Positions 17,825 to 26,234 of a stretch of 64,000 nt of DNA are shown here, piece by piece (the first letter of the stretch is position 1; the number at the start of each line of letters is the position of its first letter). A model generated the notes under the pieces. It had not been told where the DNA came from and searched no databases. It worked only from the letters and a program-made list of their open reading frames with translations. This stretch comes from Rhodobiaceae bacterium (GTDB taxonomy: Bacteria > Pseudomonadota > Alphaproteobacteria > Rhizobiales > NORP267), in NCBI GenBank assembly GCA_020441905.1, contig JAGRLG010000046.1, forward strand, positions 1 to 64,000. The letters run 5' to 3'. A program made the position numbers and the translations under genes.

Positions 17825-17849
17825 ACGGCGCGCCACCACGGCGCGCCGT
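17825..17849 (+). terminator. Strong hairpin downstream of the GTPase gene
   Basis: ACGGCGCGCC, a five-base loop and GGCGCGCCGT form a perfect 10-bp stem 35 bases after the GTPase stop. No T-run follows, so it is a weak intrinsic terminator at best. It may instead protect the 3' end of the transcript. Confidence 0.4.
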
Positions 17850-17991
17850 TCGCATTCCTGCCTGATTTACGCTGATCGGTGGCGGTAGCCTCGGCCGCCG
17901 CTGTCCCGAAGCTCATCACGCTCCTTATCCATTCAGCGGACCACGACCCGGCCTTTCATCACCGGCAGCCTGGGGCCGGCGGCCGTCGCCG

Positions 17992-18046
17992 CAAGCGGTT
18001 TTTTCCCCGCCCTGGCGGGCTTCCTCGCGCGCCAAAAAACCGCTTG
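17992..18046. repeat. 13-bp inverted repeat upstream of the ParB-like remnant
   Basis: CAAGCGGTTTTTT (17992-18004) and AAAAAACCGCTTG (18034-18046) are perfect inverted copies separated by 29 bases. They lie in the 343-base gap between the GTPase gene and the ParB-like pseudogene. I see no gene in that gap. The repeat could be a terminator-like or regulatory structure belonging to the former mobile element. Confidence 0.45.
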
Positions 18047-18133
18047 GCGTCTCCGTCCCTGCACCGGCCCCGGTTCGACTGCCGTGAAAGGCCGCGAGGG
18101 TCGCGGCCTCAATGACTGAAAGGAGTCACTAAA

Positions 18134-18685
18134 ATGAGTATTCAATCCATACAACTGGCCGATCTCAGGCCGCCCGCGCACAATCCGCGCCGCGTCATCG
18201 CCGACGATGCGCTGGACGAGCTGGCGGCGAGCATCCACAGCGACGGGCTGCTGCAGAACCTCGTGGTCGCGCCGTCACGCGGCAAGACCTACAAGTTCAT
18301 CAGCGGCGAACGGCGTTTCCGCGCACTGTAGCTGCTGTGCGAGCGCGGCGACATCGACGAGAGCTTCGAGGTTCCCGTCGAAATCCGCAGCAAGCTCAGC
18401 AAACGCGACAAGCTGCGCATCGCCACCGTCGAGAACGTGCAGCGCGAGAATCTGGCCCCGATAGACGAGGCCGAAGCCTTCGCCGAACTGGCGCGCAACG
18501 GTGTTGCGCTCGACGATATCGCGGCCGAGACCGGCAAGTCGGTCAATACCGTGAAACGCCGTCTGGCAATCGCGGGGCTGTGCGACGAGGTCAAACAGGA
18601 GCTGAGCGAGAACCGCATTTCGCTTTCCGTGGCCGAGATCATGACGCTGGGCTCGCATGACCGGCAGCGCGGCATAGACTCCGCA
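18134..18685 (+). pseudogene. ParB/RepB-like partition protein, with amber stop and truncated 3' end
   Basis: The frame opens MSIQSIQLADLRPPAHNPRR with AAAGGAGTCAC upstream and shows the ParB N-terminal nuclease-like motif GERRFRAL. TAG at 18329-18331 then interrupts it. The same frame continues (VENVQRENLAPIDEAEAFAEL, an HTH at DIAAETGKSVNTVKRRL, and SVAEIMTLG), so a single base change explains the stop. Similarity ends near GSHDRQRGI at about 18680, well short of the usual length. ParB-like proteins of this sort are typical of plasmids and integrative elements. It marks the decayed right edge of the island. Confidence 0.8.
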
Positions 18686-18775
18686 ACGAGAAATGGCGTT
18701 CGCGGTCCTTCGAAAGGATGCTTGGATCGCGTTAGACTTCTATGCCGCAGCTTGGAAAAGGCCCTGCTGATATCG

Positions 18776-18799
18776 TTGGTTGCGGGCCCCCGCAACCAA
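18776..18799. repeat. Perfect 11-bp stem hairpin
   Basis: TTGGTTGCGGG, two bases and CCCGCAACCAA form a near-ideal palindrome just beyond the truncated ParB remnant and immediately before a terminator. No tRNA can be folded around it. It may be part of a junction or attachment site, or a second terminator stem. Confidence 0.45.
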
Positions 18800-18801
18800 A
18801 C

Positions 18802-18827
18802 AACCCGCCTTTTTCGGCGGGTTTTTT
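18802..18827 (+). terminator. Rho-independent terminator
   Basis: AACCCGCC, a TTTTTC loop and GGCGGGTT are followed by an unbroken T-run to 18827. The T-run is on the plus strand, so it stops transcription leaving the island toward the convergent bdhA gene. Confidence 0.8.
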
Positions 18828-18851
18828 GTTGCGGTTTTTTGTTGGCGGCGC

Positions 18852-19634
18852 CTATTGCATGAACCAGCCATGAGAAACCACCAGCGACTGGCCGGTGAGA
18901 GCCTTGGTCTTGGTGCCGGCAAGGAAAAGCACGGCTTCGGTGACGTCTTCGAGGGTGGTGAATTCGCCGTCGACGGTGTCTTTGAGCATGACGTTTTTCA
19001 CCACCTCCTCTTCGCTGATGCCCAGTTCCCTGGCCTGTTCGGGGATCTGCTTTTCCACCAGCGGCGTGCGCACGAAACCGGGGCAGACGACATTGGCGCG
19101 CACATTATGCGCCGCGCCTTCCTTGGCCACCGCGCGGGCGAGGCCGACAATTCCGTGCTTGGCGGCGACATAGGCCGCCTTGAGCGGCGAGGCCAGCTTC
19201 GAATGGACCGATCCCATATAGACGATTGCGCCGGAATTGGCGGCATACATATGCTTGAGGCAGGCTCTGGTGGTCAAAAAGGCGCCGTCAAGATGCACGG
19301 CGAGGACCTTCCTCCAGTCGGCATAGGGGAAGGAGACGACGGGGTGGACGATCTGGATGCCGGCATTTGAAACCAGAACGTCGATGCGGCCCCAGGCGGC
19401 GTGAACGGCTTCGACGCCGGCATTGACGGCGGCCTCGTCGCTGACATCCATGGCAATGCCCATGGCGATACCGCCCGCGTCGGAAATTTTCGCGGCGGCG
19501 GTCCTGGCGGCCTCCAGGTTCAGGTCGGCGATGGCGACCCTGGCGCCTTCCCTGGCAAAGCCATGGGCGATTTCCCTGCCGATGCCGCTTGCGGCTCCGG
19601 TGACGATAACAACCTGGTCCTGGAAGCGGCTCAT
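18852..19634 (-). CDS. bdhA: 3-Hydroxybutyrate dehydrogenase-like SDR
   Basis: A 260-residue short-chain dehydrogenase that interconverts (R)-3-hydroxybutyrate and acetoacetate with NAD in polyhydroxybutyrate turnover. The nucleotide motif is VTGAASGIGREIA, the structural motif VSNAGIQ, and the catalytic set Ser in MGSVHSK and YVAAKHG (the Tyr-x-x-x-Lys). The C-terminus ALTGQSLVVSHGWFMQ is the classic BdhA ending. The adjacent patatin-type lipase fits a lipid/PHB setting but is a separate transcript with a 168-base gap. That gap holds a perfect 12-bp palindrome (GTCACCGGTGAC at 19733-19744) and no gene. Confidence 0.85.
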   Translation of the reverse strand: MSRFQDQVVIVTGAASGIGREIAHGFAREGARVAIADLNLEAARTAAAKISDAGGIAMGIAMDVSDEAAVNAGVEAVHAAWGRIDVLVSNAGIQIVHPVVSFPYADWRKVLAVHLDGAFLTTRACLKHMYAANSGAIVYMGSVHSKLASPLKAAYVAAKHGIVGLARAVAKEGAAHNVRANVVCPGFVRTPLVEKQIPEQARELGISEEEVVKNVMLKDTVDGEFTTLEDVTEAVLFLAGTKTKALTGQSLVVSHGWFMQ

Positions 19635-19802
19635 GGCGGTGTGATCCTCAAGTCGTGGTGGTTTGGTTCAAGGCGGCGGCCCCGGCCGATCCGGGGCGGG
19701 GTGTGAACTTGCTGGCAAGCTGGCGGCAAGGTGTCACCGGTGACGCCGCCGCCCGCCCGCAAGCTGTCTTTTAATATGCTGCTTCCCGCTTTGCCAGTGG
19801 CG

Positions 19803-21017
19803 CTATGAGGCGCAGCCGTCTTGGCCCGGCGCGGCCCGCGATTCGGCCCCGGCCTGTCCTTGTCCCGGTTTGGCAGGGTTCTTGGCGACCAGGATGTCGT
19901 GGACGACATCGAAAATGCGCACGCCGGTTTCGGGCGGCTGAGGCGCCAGCCAGGGCGAGGCGCGCAAGGTTGTCATGGCATCGGCCTGGCCTTGCTCCCA
20001 GCGCGCCACCATGCTGGTGCGGTTGAATTCGAAATCCTTGGACGCCCCTTGCGGTTGAAAGGGGCGATAGATGAGGTGGGCGATATCCATTTCGGTGACG
20101 CAGCCATGGGCGTGGAGCCGCTTGGCCTGTTCGGTATTGCGGATTTCCGCCGGCAGGATCTTCTCCAGCTCGTTGATGGCGTGGCGCACCTCGTGCCTGG
20201 CCTGGAAGGCGTCTGTGTTGACCCGGGTGCGGCTCGAATAGCGGATGTCCTTTTGCCGCTCGCCGACCTCCTCGAGGTTTTCCGGCAATTTGCCATAGGC
20301 CTGGAACAGGTCGACCTGAAAGCACAACCGGCTGCGCCGCGGATAGTGGTCGAGGACATATTGCAGCGGCGTGTTGGAAACCAGGCCGCCGTCCCAATAT
20401 TGCTCGCCGTCGATCTCGACCGGCGGAAACCCCGGCGGCAGGGCTGCGCTGGCCATAACATGCTCGGCGCGGATCGCGGTTTCCTGGCTGTCGAAATAGG
20501 CGAAGCGGCCGGTGCGGACATTCACCGCCCCCACGCTGAGGCGCACCTGGCCATCCTTGTTGATGCGGTCGAAATCGACCAGCCGTTCCAGCGTGTCCTT
20601 CAGGGCGCTCGTCATATAGTAGCTGGTGGGCCCTTGCAGCGACATCCAGTCATGGAGATTGCGCGGCGCGAAAAAGCCGGGCTGGCCGAACAAGAGGGCG
20701 GAAAAAGCGCCTGCCTTCTGCTGCCAGGTGCCCAGCGCGGCACCCGGGCCGGAAGGCCAATAGGCGGTGGGCAGGGTGACTTCATGCCAGAAGTTGCGCA
20801 GGGCGGCGACGCGGTCCTTCTTTGCGTTGCCGGCGATAATCGCGGCATTGACGGCGCCGATCGAAATGCCGGCCACCCAGTCGGGCTGGTAAGGCGAGGC
20901 GGAGAGCGCCTCATAGACGCCGGCCTGGTAGCTGCCCAAGGCTCCGCCGCCCTGTAGGACGAGCGCGACCTTCCTGTCATAGGAGGCCGGGCGTGCCGGA
21001 ATCTCGGTGTCTGTCAT
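19803..21017 (-). CDS. Patatin-like phospholipase (DUF3734 type)
   Basis: A 404-residue patatin-fold acyl hydrolase. The oxyanion loop is LQGGGALGSYQAGVYEAL, the nucleophile elbow GISIGAVNAA (Gly-x-Ser-x-Gly), and the catalytic Asp is in YWDGGLVSNTPL. The C-terminal half (VDLFQAYGKLPENL onward, then the helix RHEVRHAINELEKILP) is the DUF3734 extension common in alphaproteobacteria. It lies beside bdhA on the same strand, and in related genomes such pairs sit with PHB genes. There is no signal peptide, so it is cytoplasmic. Confidence 0.85.
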   Translation of the reverse strand: MTDTEIPARPASYDRKVALVLQGGGALGSYQAGVYEALSASPYQPDWVAGISIGAVNAAIIAGNAKKDRVAALRNFWHEVTLPTAYWPSGPGAALGTWQQKAGAFSALLFGQPGFFAPRNLHDWMSLQGPTSYYMTSALKDTLERLVDFDRINKDGQVRLSVGAVNVRTGRFAYFDSQETAIRAEHVMASAALPPGFPPVEIDGEQYWDGGLVSNTPLQYVLDHYPRRSRLCFQVDLFQAYGKLPENLEEVGERQKDIRYSSRTRVNTDAFQARHEVRHAINELEKILPAEIRNTEQAKRLHAHGCVTEMDIAHLIYRPFQPQGASKDFEFNRTSMVARWEQGQADAMTTLRASPWLAPQPPETGVRIFDVVHDILVAKNPAKPGQGQAGAESRAAPGQDGCAS

Positions 21018-21170
21018 CTATCCGCCGCGCTTGAAGGGCGGCAGCCGGCAGCGCAGATCAAGTTCCGCGCCACCTGCCGCCAGATCCGAACTTGCTGGCA
21101 GCTTAGCGTAAAATCCGGCCGGGGTCAGGCGCCTGATAGCATGTTGTCGGTGGTGGCCCGGCCTGGACCC

Positions 21171-22034
21171 CTAGCGCTGTCCCACCGTCAGCAGCAATTC
21201 ATTCGGTCCTTGCCAGCCGTTGTCGGTGTTGAATTCGGATAGCCGTTGCTCGATCTCGGCCCAGGCGGCGTCTTGCGCCGCTTCGTCGAGGCGGCTGAGG
21301 ATCTGCAGGATCGGGCCCGCCGACTCGCGTATGAAATCGAGGTAGTCGCTGACCGCGCCGAGACGGAAAGGCGCTGCGACCTTGGTGGTGGCGACCCTTG
21401 AAAATCCCGCGGCGACGAAAAGTTCGTCGATCAGCCCCGGTTTGCCGAGGCTCAGCAGGCCGCCGGGCTGATAGGGGTCGCGCGGCGGCAATCCGGCATG
21501 CTTGAGCGCGGTAGAAACCGAAATGACGATGCAGGGATTGGTCTGCGGCGTCGAGAAAACCATGGTGCAGGCCATGCCGCCGGGCTTCAATGCGCGGTAC
21601 ATGGCCTCAAGCCCCCTGGCGGGATCTGGAAAGAACATCAGGCCGAGGCGGCAGATGGCGGCATCGAATTCCGCTTGGCCGGCGGTAGCCATCTCGCCGT
21701 CGGCGGCCAGTGTCTCGACATTGCGATAACCGGCGCGGCGCGCATTTTCCATGGCGAATGCCAGAATGGCGGGCGAAAGGTCGGTGGCCAGCACCGAGCC
21801 TTGCGGCCCGACCCGCGCGGCGATATCGAGGGTCTGGTCGCCGGCGCCGGCGGCAACATCGAGGACGCGCCCGCCCGGCCGGATCCTGGCCATTTCGAGC
21901 ATGGCATCGGTCGAACTGGCCAGCCAGTCATGGATCTGCGCGCTCTTGCCGTTCCAGCCGGCGGCGCAGCGGTCCCACTGCTGGCGCGTGGCCTGCTTGA
22001 AAGCTTGGGGATCGAATGTGGTGGCGGTGGTCAT
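21171..22034 (-). CDS. Class I SAM-dependent methyltransferase (UbiE/MerR-type fold)
   Basis: A 287-residue methyltransferase with motif I VLDVAAGAGDQTLDIA, the strand-2 acid in LATDLSP, and the post-motif LKPGGMACTMVF. The substrate is unknown. The ATG at 22034 overlaps the stop of the upstream DoxX gene (TGATG), which fixes the start; the longer open frame to 22517 runs through doxX in another frame. The pair forms a two-gene operon divergent from a LysR regulator, which probably controls it. Confidence 0.8.
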   Translation of the reverse strand: MTTATTFDPQAFKQATRQQWDRCAAGWNGKSAQIHDWLASSTDAMLEMARIRPGGRVLDVAAGAGDQTLDIAARVGPQGSVLATDLSPAILAFAMENARRAGYRNVETLAADGEMATAGQAEFDAAICRLGLMFFPDPARGLEAMYRALKPGGMACTMVFSTPQTNPCIVISVSTALKHAGLPPRDPYQPGGLLSLGKPGLIDELFVAAGFSRVATTKVAAPFRLGAVSDYLDFIRESAGPILQILSRLDEAAQDAAWAEIEQRLSEFNTDNGWQGPNELLLTVGQR

Positions 22035-22444
22035 CAACGTGTCCTTTCTACTGAGCCCGGCCCCGGTCCCGTGACGATGACCAGCAGCATGGCTCCCATG
22101 AGGTCCAAATTCTTGAGAAAATGGATGATTTGCTGGCTGGCTTCGGCGGCATCGGAAGCATTCCAGGGGGCATGGAAATAGTAGGTGGCGGGGATCAGGA
22201 ATGCCAGCAGCAGGGCGGCGCCCCAGCGCGCCCTGTAGCCCGAGATCAGGGCAAGAGCGCCGACGATCAGCACGATGATGGCCAGCGCCAACAGAATTGA
22301 TGGCAAGGGCATGCCGGCCTCGCGCATGGCATCGGCGGTGGCGCCGAAATTGGGAATGAGGTTGGCGAGGGGGCTGACAAGGAAGATTGCGGCAAGGAGC
22401 AGGCGTCCCAGCACTGCGACCGGCGCTTGATATCTCTCCGACAT
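22034..22444 (-). CDS. DoxX-family membrane protein
   Basis: A 136-residue protein with four hydrophobic helices (LGRLLLAAIFLVSPLANLI, ILLALAIIVLIVGALALISG, WGAALLLAFLIPATYYF, LMGAMLLVIVTG). GRLLLAAIFLVSPLANL is the typical DoxX opening. Family members are small quinol- or redox-associated membrane subunits of uncertain role. It is translationally coupled to the methyltransferase and diverges from the LysR gene 96 bases away. Confidence 0.8.
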   Translation of the reverse strand: MSERYQAPVAVLGRLLLAAIFLVSPLANLIPNFGATADAMREAGMPLPSILLALAIIVLIVGALALISGYRARWGAALLLAFLIPATYYFHAPWNASDAAEASQQIIHFLKNLDLMGAMLLVIVTGPGPGSVERTR

Positions 22445-22540
22445 GGTTCACCCTGTTTTGAATGGCGGCGACGGGAAGCGATGCTACGCCCTGCCGAGCG
22501 GCGTGCATGCACGGCATGTTTGCTTAAGGGGGCAGCAGAA

Positions 22541-23440
22541 GTGCATAACGATCAGATGTTCGAGTGGAGCGACCTGAAATATTTTCTCGCCGTTGCGCGC
22601 CATGGCAGCACCATCGCGGCGGGAAAGGCGCTTGGCCTCAGCCAGTCGACCGTTCATCGCCGCCTCGATGAACTTGAAAGAATGATCGGACGCCAGCTGG
22701 TTGTCCGCCACCCCTCGGGATACCGTCTCAGTGAATTCGGCGAGGAGTTGTTGCCCTATGCCGAGCGGATCGAGGCCGCGGTCCAGGATCTCGAGCGCCA
22801 TGTGGCGGATGAATCGCGCAACCTGACCGGCGTCATCCGGGTCACCTGCCCGGAGCCGATCGTCTATCGCATGAGCGATCTCATCGAGCGCTTTCATGCC
22901 CGCTATCCCGAACTGCGGGTCGAATTCGTCACCAGCGACCGCTATCTCGATATTCTGAAGGGCGAAGCCGACATTGCCTTTCGCTCCGGCGATACGGATG
23001 GCGAAATGATCGGCCGCAAGGTCGCGGATTCGCTTTGGGCGGTCTATGCCAGCCGGGACTATATCGCGCGCCATGGCAGGCCGGAAAAGGTCGCGGACCT
23101 GGCGCGCCATCTCCTCGTTTGCTTCGACGACACCTTGGCCGGACATCGCGTGGCGAAATGGCTGAGCGAGGTTGCTCCCGATGCGACCGTGTCGGCGCGC
23201 AACAACTCCGTTCTCGGCCTGGTCTATGCCGTCAAATCGGGTGTCGGCATGGGCGCGCTGCCGACCGCGGTCGCCGATGCCGAAAATGATCTGGTTCAGG
23301 TGCTTGGGCCGATCCCGGAACTTTCCCGGGACTGGCGCATTCTCACCCATCCCGACCTCAGGCAGGTGCCGCGCATTGCCGCCTTCTTCGATTTCATTGC
23401 CGAGGAACGCGAAGCCATCAAATCGATCCTCACCGGCTGA
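22541..23440 (+). CDS. LysR-family transcriptional regulator
   Basis: A regulator of 299 residues with an N-terminal winged HTH (DLKYFLAVARHGSTIAAGKA, LGLSQSTVHRRLDELERMIG) and a two-lobed effector domain. GTG 22541 is chosen because AAGGGGG lies eight bases upstream; the in-frame ATG at 22556 gives a protein five residues shorter. It faces doxX and the methyltransferase, the usual layout for a LysR protein and its target. A 30-residue effector-domain stretch (VGMGALPTAVADAENDLV) fits the family. The ligand is unknown. Confidence 0.8.
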   Translation: MHNDQMFEWSDLKYFLAVARHGSTIAAGKALGLSQSTVHRRLDELERMIGRQLVVRHPSGYRLSEFGEELLPYAERIEAAVQDLERHVADESRNLTGVIRVTCPEPIVYRMSDLIERFHARYPELRVEFVTSDRYLDILKGEADIAFRSGDTDGEMIGRKVADSLWAVYASRDYIARHGRPEKVADLARHLLVCFDDTLAGHRVAKWLSEVAPDATVSARNNSVLGLVYAVKSGVGMGALPTAVADAENDLVQVLGPIPELSRDWRILTHPDLRQVPRIAAFFDFIAEEREAIKSILTG

Positions 23441-23491
23441 CGCGCAAGCGAGGATACGGCGGAGCATTCGGCGGAGGATGCGGCGGACGCC

Positions 23492-23529
23492 ATGACTTGG
23501 CGTTTGCGGGATGACTTGGCGCTTGCGGG
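23492..23529 (+). repeat. Tandem 19-bp repeat
   Basis: Two adjacent copies of ATGACTTGGCG(T/C)TTGCGGG differ by one base, in the gap between the LysR gene and the next methyltransferase. They open an apparent upstream extension of that frame but have no coding meaning I can see. Confidence 0.6.
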
Positions 23530-23593
23530 CCTGACCGGGGCGGCGCATCATCGCCGTCCGGCGGCAGGGGGGCGGGCGCGGAGGCGCGAGTTG

Positions 23594-24394
23594 ATGACGT
23601 CCGCCAATTTCGATGCGTGGAGCGCGGGCCAGAACTACGAGCACTATATGGGCCGCTGGAGCCGCCGGATCGCGGCCCGGTACGTTGACTGGCTGGCCGC
23701 CCCGGCAAATGCCGACTGGCTGGAAATCGGATGCGGCACCGGCGCGCTGACCGAGGCGGTGCTGGGGCGCGGGGAACCGCATTCCATAACTGCCACCGAC
23801 CAGTCCGCGGATTTTGTCGCCCATGCGCGCGCCGCGACAACCGACCCGCGCGCCCGCTTCGAGGTTGGGGATTCCAGCAGGCTGCCGGCCAGCGACGGCA
23901 GCATCGACGTCGTGACCTCGGGGCTGGTGCTGAACTTCATACCCGACCGCCCGGCGGCGCTGGCCGAAATGCACCGGGTTCTCAAGCCGAAAGGTCTGCT
24001 TTCCTTCTATGTCTGGGACTATCCAGGCGGCGGGGTCGGGTTCATCGATGGCTTCTGGAAGGCGGCCGGCGAAATCGATCCGCGGGCCGACGCGCTCAAC
24101 GAGCGCGTACGCTTTCCATTCTGCACCGGGGAGGCGCTGGCCGGGCTGTGCAGGCAAGCCGGGTTCGAGGCGCCGTTGGCGGAGCCGATCGAAATCGAAA
24201 CCCTGTTTCCCGATTTTGAAAGCTTCTGGCATCCGTTCACCCTTGGCGCCGGGCCGGCTCCGGGCTATTGCGCCAGCCTGGCGGCGGAACAGCGGGCAAT
24301 GCTCAGGGTGCGCCTTGAGCAGGAACTGGGAACGGACGGGCCGATCAGCCTTGCCGCGCGTGCCTGGGCGGTCAAGGCGCAGCGGCCCGATTGA
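23594..24394 (+). CDS. Class I SAM-dependent methyltransferase
   Basis: A 266-residue methyltransferase with motif I WLEIGCGTGALTEAVL, the acid in ITATDQSADF, and the post-motif LKPKGLLSFYVWDYPGGG. The start FDAWSAGQNYEHYMGRWSR is typical of a common small-molecule methyltransferase group in proteobacteria. The ATG at 23594 is preferred over the frame opening at 23492, which lies inside the tandem repeat and is not family-like. It stands alone between LysR and the helicase region. Substrate unknown. Confidence 0.75.
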   Translation: MTSANFDAWSAGQNYEHYMGRWSRRIAARYVDWLAAPANADWLEIGCGTGALTEAVLGRGEPHSITATDQSADFVAHARAATTDPRARFEVGDSSRLPASDGSIDVVTSGLVLNFIPDRPAALAEMHRVLKPKGLLSFYVWDYPGGGVGFIDGFWKAAGEIDPRADALNERVRFPFCTGEALAGLCRQAGFEAPLAEPIEIETLFPDFESFWHPFTLGAGPAPGYCASLAAEQRAMLRVRLEQELGTDGPISLAARAWAVKAQRPD

Positions 24395-24678
24395 CAGGGG
24401 GCGGAGCGCCATCCTGGGGCCGAAGCCGAATAAGTTTGCTATTTGGCACCGGATGTGGGAGTTACGGGCGTCCGTCACAGCGCGTAGAGGGCGATCAAAT
24501 CGCCAGCGTGGGCGTCGACCCTAGCAATTGTCCGTATCGATCGTTGCCATGAAAGCCGTGCTTGAAGAGCACATGAACTAGGCGGCTGATCTACGCAAGC
24601 TCCCTCAAACGATGAAACGCCCGCGCTGGGACCGGATATGGATTCCGGCACCGCGCGGCGAAACATGGAAGTATTAAC
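24395..24678. other. Gene-free gap before the DEAD-box gene
   Basis: These 284 bases hold no intact gene. A short plus-strand stretch near 24549-24640 (MKAVLEEHMN, stop, then AADLRKLPQTMKRPRW) looks like coding debris, possibly of a former hypothetical or transposase gene, but I cannot name it. The A+T-richer bases before 24679 probably carry the helicase promoter. Confidence 0.35.
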
Positions 24679-26100
24679 TTGAAACATTTCAACGAACTCG
24701 GCCTTGCCGAGTCCCTCCTTCGCGCGGTTGCCGCCGAAGGCTATAGCCAGCCGACGCCGATTCAGGCCCAGGTCATTCCGGCCATGCTGGAGGGCCGCGA
24801 CGTGCTCGGCACCGCCCAGACCGGCACCGGCAAGACGGCGGCCTTCGTGCTGCCGCTGCTGCATGGCCTTGCCGAGCTTCAGGCGCGGCCGGCGCCGCGC
24901 AGCTGCTCCGGTCTTATCCTGGCGCCGACCCGCGAACTGGCGGCCCAGATCGCCGATGCCGTCCGCACCTATGGCCGCTTCGGCCGCTTCTCGGTGGCGG
25001 TGATCGTCGGCGGCGTCAAGCCAGGGCCGCAGATCCGCGCCATGGCCAAGGGCGTCGACATCGTCGTCGCCACGCCGGGCCGTCTGCTCGATCATATGTC
25101 GAGCGGCGCGGTGCGCATCGATGGCGCCGCGACCGTGGTGCTCGACGAGGCCGACCAGATGCTGGACCTCGGCTTCATGCCGGCGATCCGCCGCATCATG
25201 GGCCGCCTGCCGCGCAACCGGCAGACGGTGCTGCTGTCGGCCACCATGCCGGCCCAGATCCGCAGCCTCGCCAATGATTTCCTTTCCGACCCCAAGCAGA
25301 TTGCGGTGGCGCCGGTTTCCAAGCCGATCGAACTCATCGACCAGAAGGTGATCCTGGCCGAGCGCGCCGACAAGCTGCGCCTGCTGGTCGACCTTCTGGG
25401 CGGAGCCGATGTCGAGCGCACCATCATCTTCACCAAGACCAAGCGCGGCGCCGACAAGGTCAATGTCTCGCTGCACAAGGCGGGTTTTTCCGCTGCCGCG
25501 ATCCATGGCAACAAGAGCCAGAACCAGCGCGAGCGCACCCTGGCGGCCTTCCGCTCCGGCAGCGTCAATATCCTTGTCGCCACGGATATCGCGGCGCGCG
25601 GCATCGACATCGACGGTATTACCCATGTCGTCAATTTCGAGCTGCCCAATGTGCCGGAGGCCTATGTGCACCGCATCGGCCGCACGGCGCGGGCGGGCAA
25701 GAGCGGTATCGCGATTTCGTTGTGCGATGGGTCCGAGCGCGGCCTGCTGCGCGACATTGAAAAGCTGATCAAGATGCCGATAGAGCGCCAGCGGCTTGCC
25801 GCCAAGGATGGTGCCGCCGACGGCGCCCCGGCGCTGGACCTGGTGACGCTGGAGGCCGAGCCGAGGCGCGAGCGGAGCGAGCGCGGCGAACGGGCGGCGT
25901 CCGATCACCAGCCTGGGCACAAGCCGGGGCACCAGCCGGGGCGCAAATGGCGCGGCGGCCGAAACAGCCGCAAGCCGGCATCCGGCGCCAAGGGAGGCGC
26001 GAACGGCCCGCACCGTGGATTCGCCAAGCAGCAGCCGGCCTCGCGCGGCAAGGGCAAGGGACAGAGGAGGGGCGATCAGGCTGCCGGCGGTGCGGCCTGA
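24679..26100 (+). CDS. rhlE: RhlE-like DEAD-box RNA helicase
   Basis: A 473-residue ATP-dependent RNA helicase. The Q motif is in GYSQPTPIQAQVIP, motif I is AQTGTGKT, motif II DEAD (VLDEADQM), motif III SAT, motif V ARGIDIDGITHVVNFELP and motif VI HRIGRTARAG. The C-terminus is a basic, Arg/Gly/His-rich tail (GHKPGHQPGRKWRGGRNSR) that would bind RNA loosely. The start is TTG: the nearby ATG at 24665 is in another frame and meets a stop at once. A strong terminator follows. Likely roles are ribosome assembly or mRNA remodelling in the cold. Confidence 0.9.
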   Translation: MKHFNELGLAESLLRAVAAEGYSQPTPIQAQVIPAMLEGRDVLGTAQTGTGKTAAFVLPLLHGLAELQARPAPRSCSGLILAPTRELAAQIADAVRTYGRFGRFSVAVIVGGVKPGPQIRAMAKGVDIVVATPGRLLDHMSSGAVRIDGAATVVLDEADQMLDLGFMPAIRRIMGRLPRNRQTVLLSATMPAQIRSLANDFLSDPKQIAVAPVSKPIELIDQKVILAERADKLRLLVDLLGGADVERTIIFTKTKRGADKVNVSLHKAGFSAAAIHGNKSQNQRERTLAAFRSGSVNILVATDIAARGIDIDGITHVVNFELPNVPEAYVHRIGRTARAGKSGIAISLCDGSERGLLRDIEKLIKMPIERQRLAAKDGAADGAPALDLVTLEAEPRRERSERGERAASDHQPGHKPGHQPGRKWRGGRNSRKPASGAKGGANGPHRGFAKQQPASRGKGKGQRRGDQAAGGAA

Positions 26101-26132
26101 CCACCGCTTGCCAGGAAATTCAGTGGATTGGA

Positions 26133-26165
26133 GGGGCGCCGTTCGGGCGCCCCTTTGTTTTTCAA
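26133..26165 (+). terminator. Rho-independent terminator of rhlE
   Basis: GGGGCGCC, a GTTCG loop and GGCGCCCC form a perfect 8-bp stem followed by TTTGTTTTTC. It lies 32 bases after the helicase stop and isolates it from the P450 gene. Confidence 0.85.
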
Positions 26166-26234
26166 TCCATAACTATTGCCTTCATACATAACAGTTGAAT
26201 AGACTGGAGCGATTCCAATAAAGGGGATAGCTGC

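Noticed and set aside
18650-18800. A tRNA or tmRNA at the island junction, suggested by the CCA-like end of the 11-bp hairpin.
   Set aside because: No D-arm, anticodon arm or T-loop consensus can be folded from the preceding 80 bases; only one stem is strong.
21171-22517. A 448-residue fusion protein on the minus strand.
   Set aside because: The N-terminal 160 residues read the doxX gene in a second frame; the methyltransferase has its own ATG at 22034 overlapping the doxX stop.
22484-24478. A 664-residue minus-strand open frame.
   Set aside because: It is the reverse shadow of the LysR and methyltransferase genes, with no ribosome site or domain pattern; G+C-rich DNA yields many such frames.
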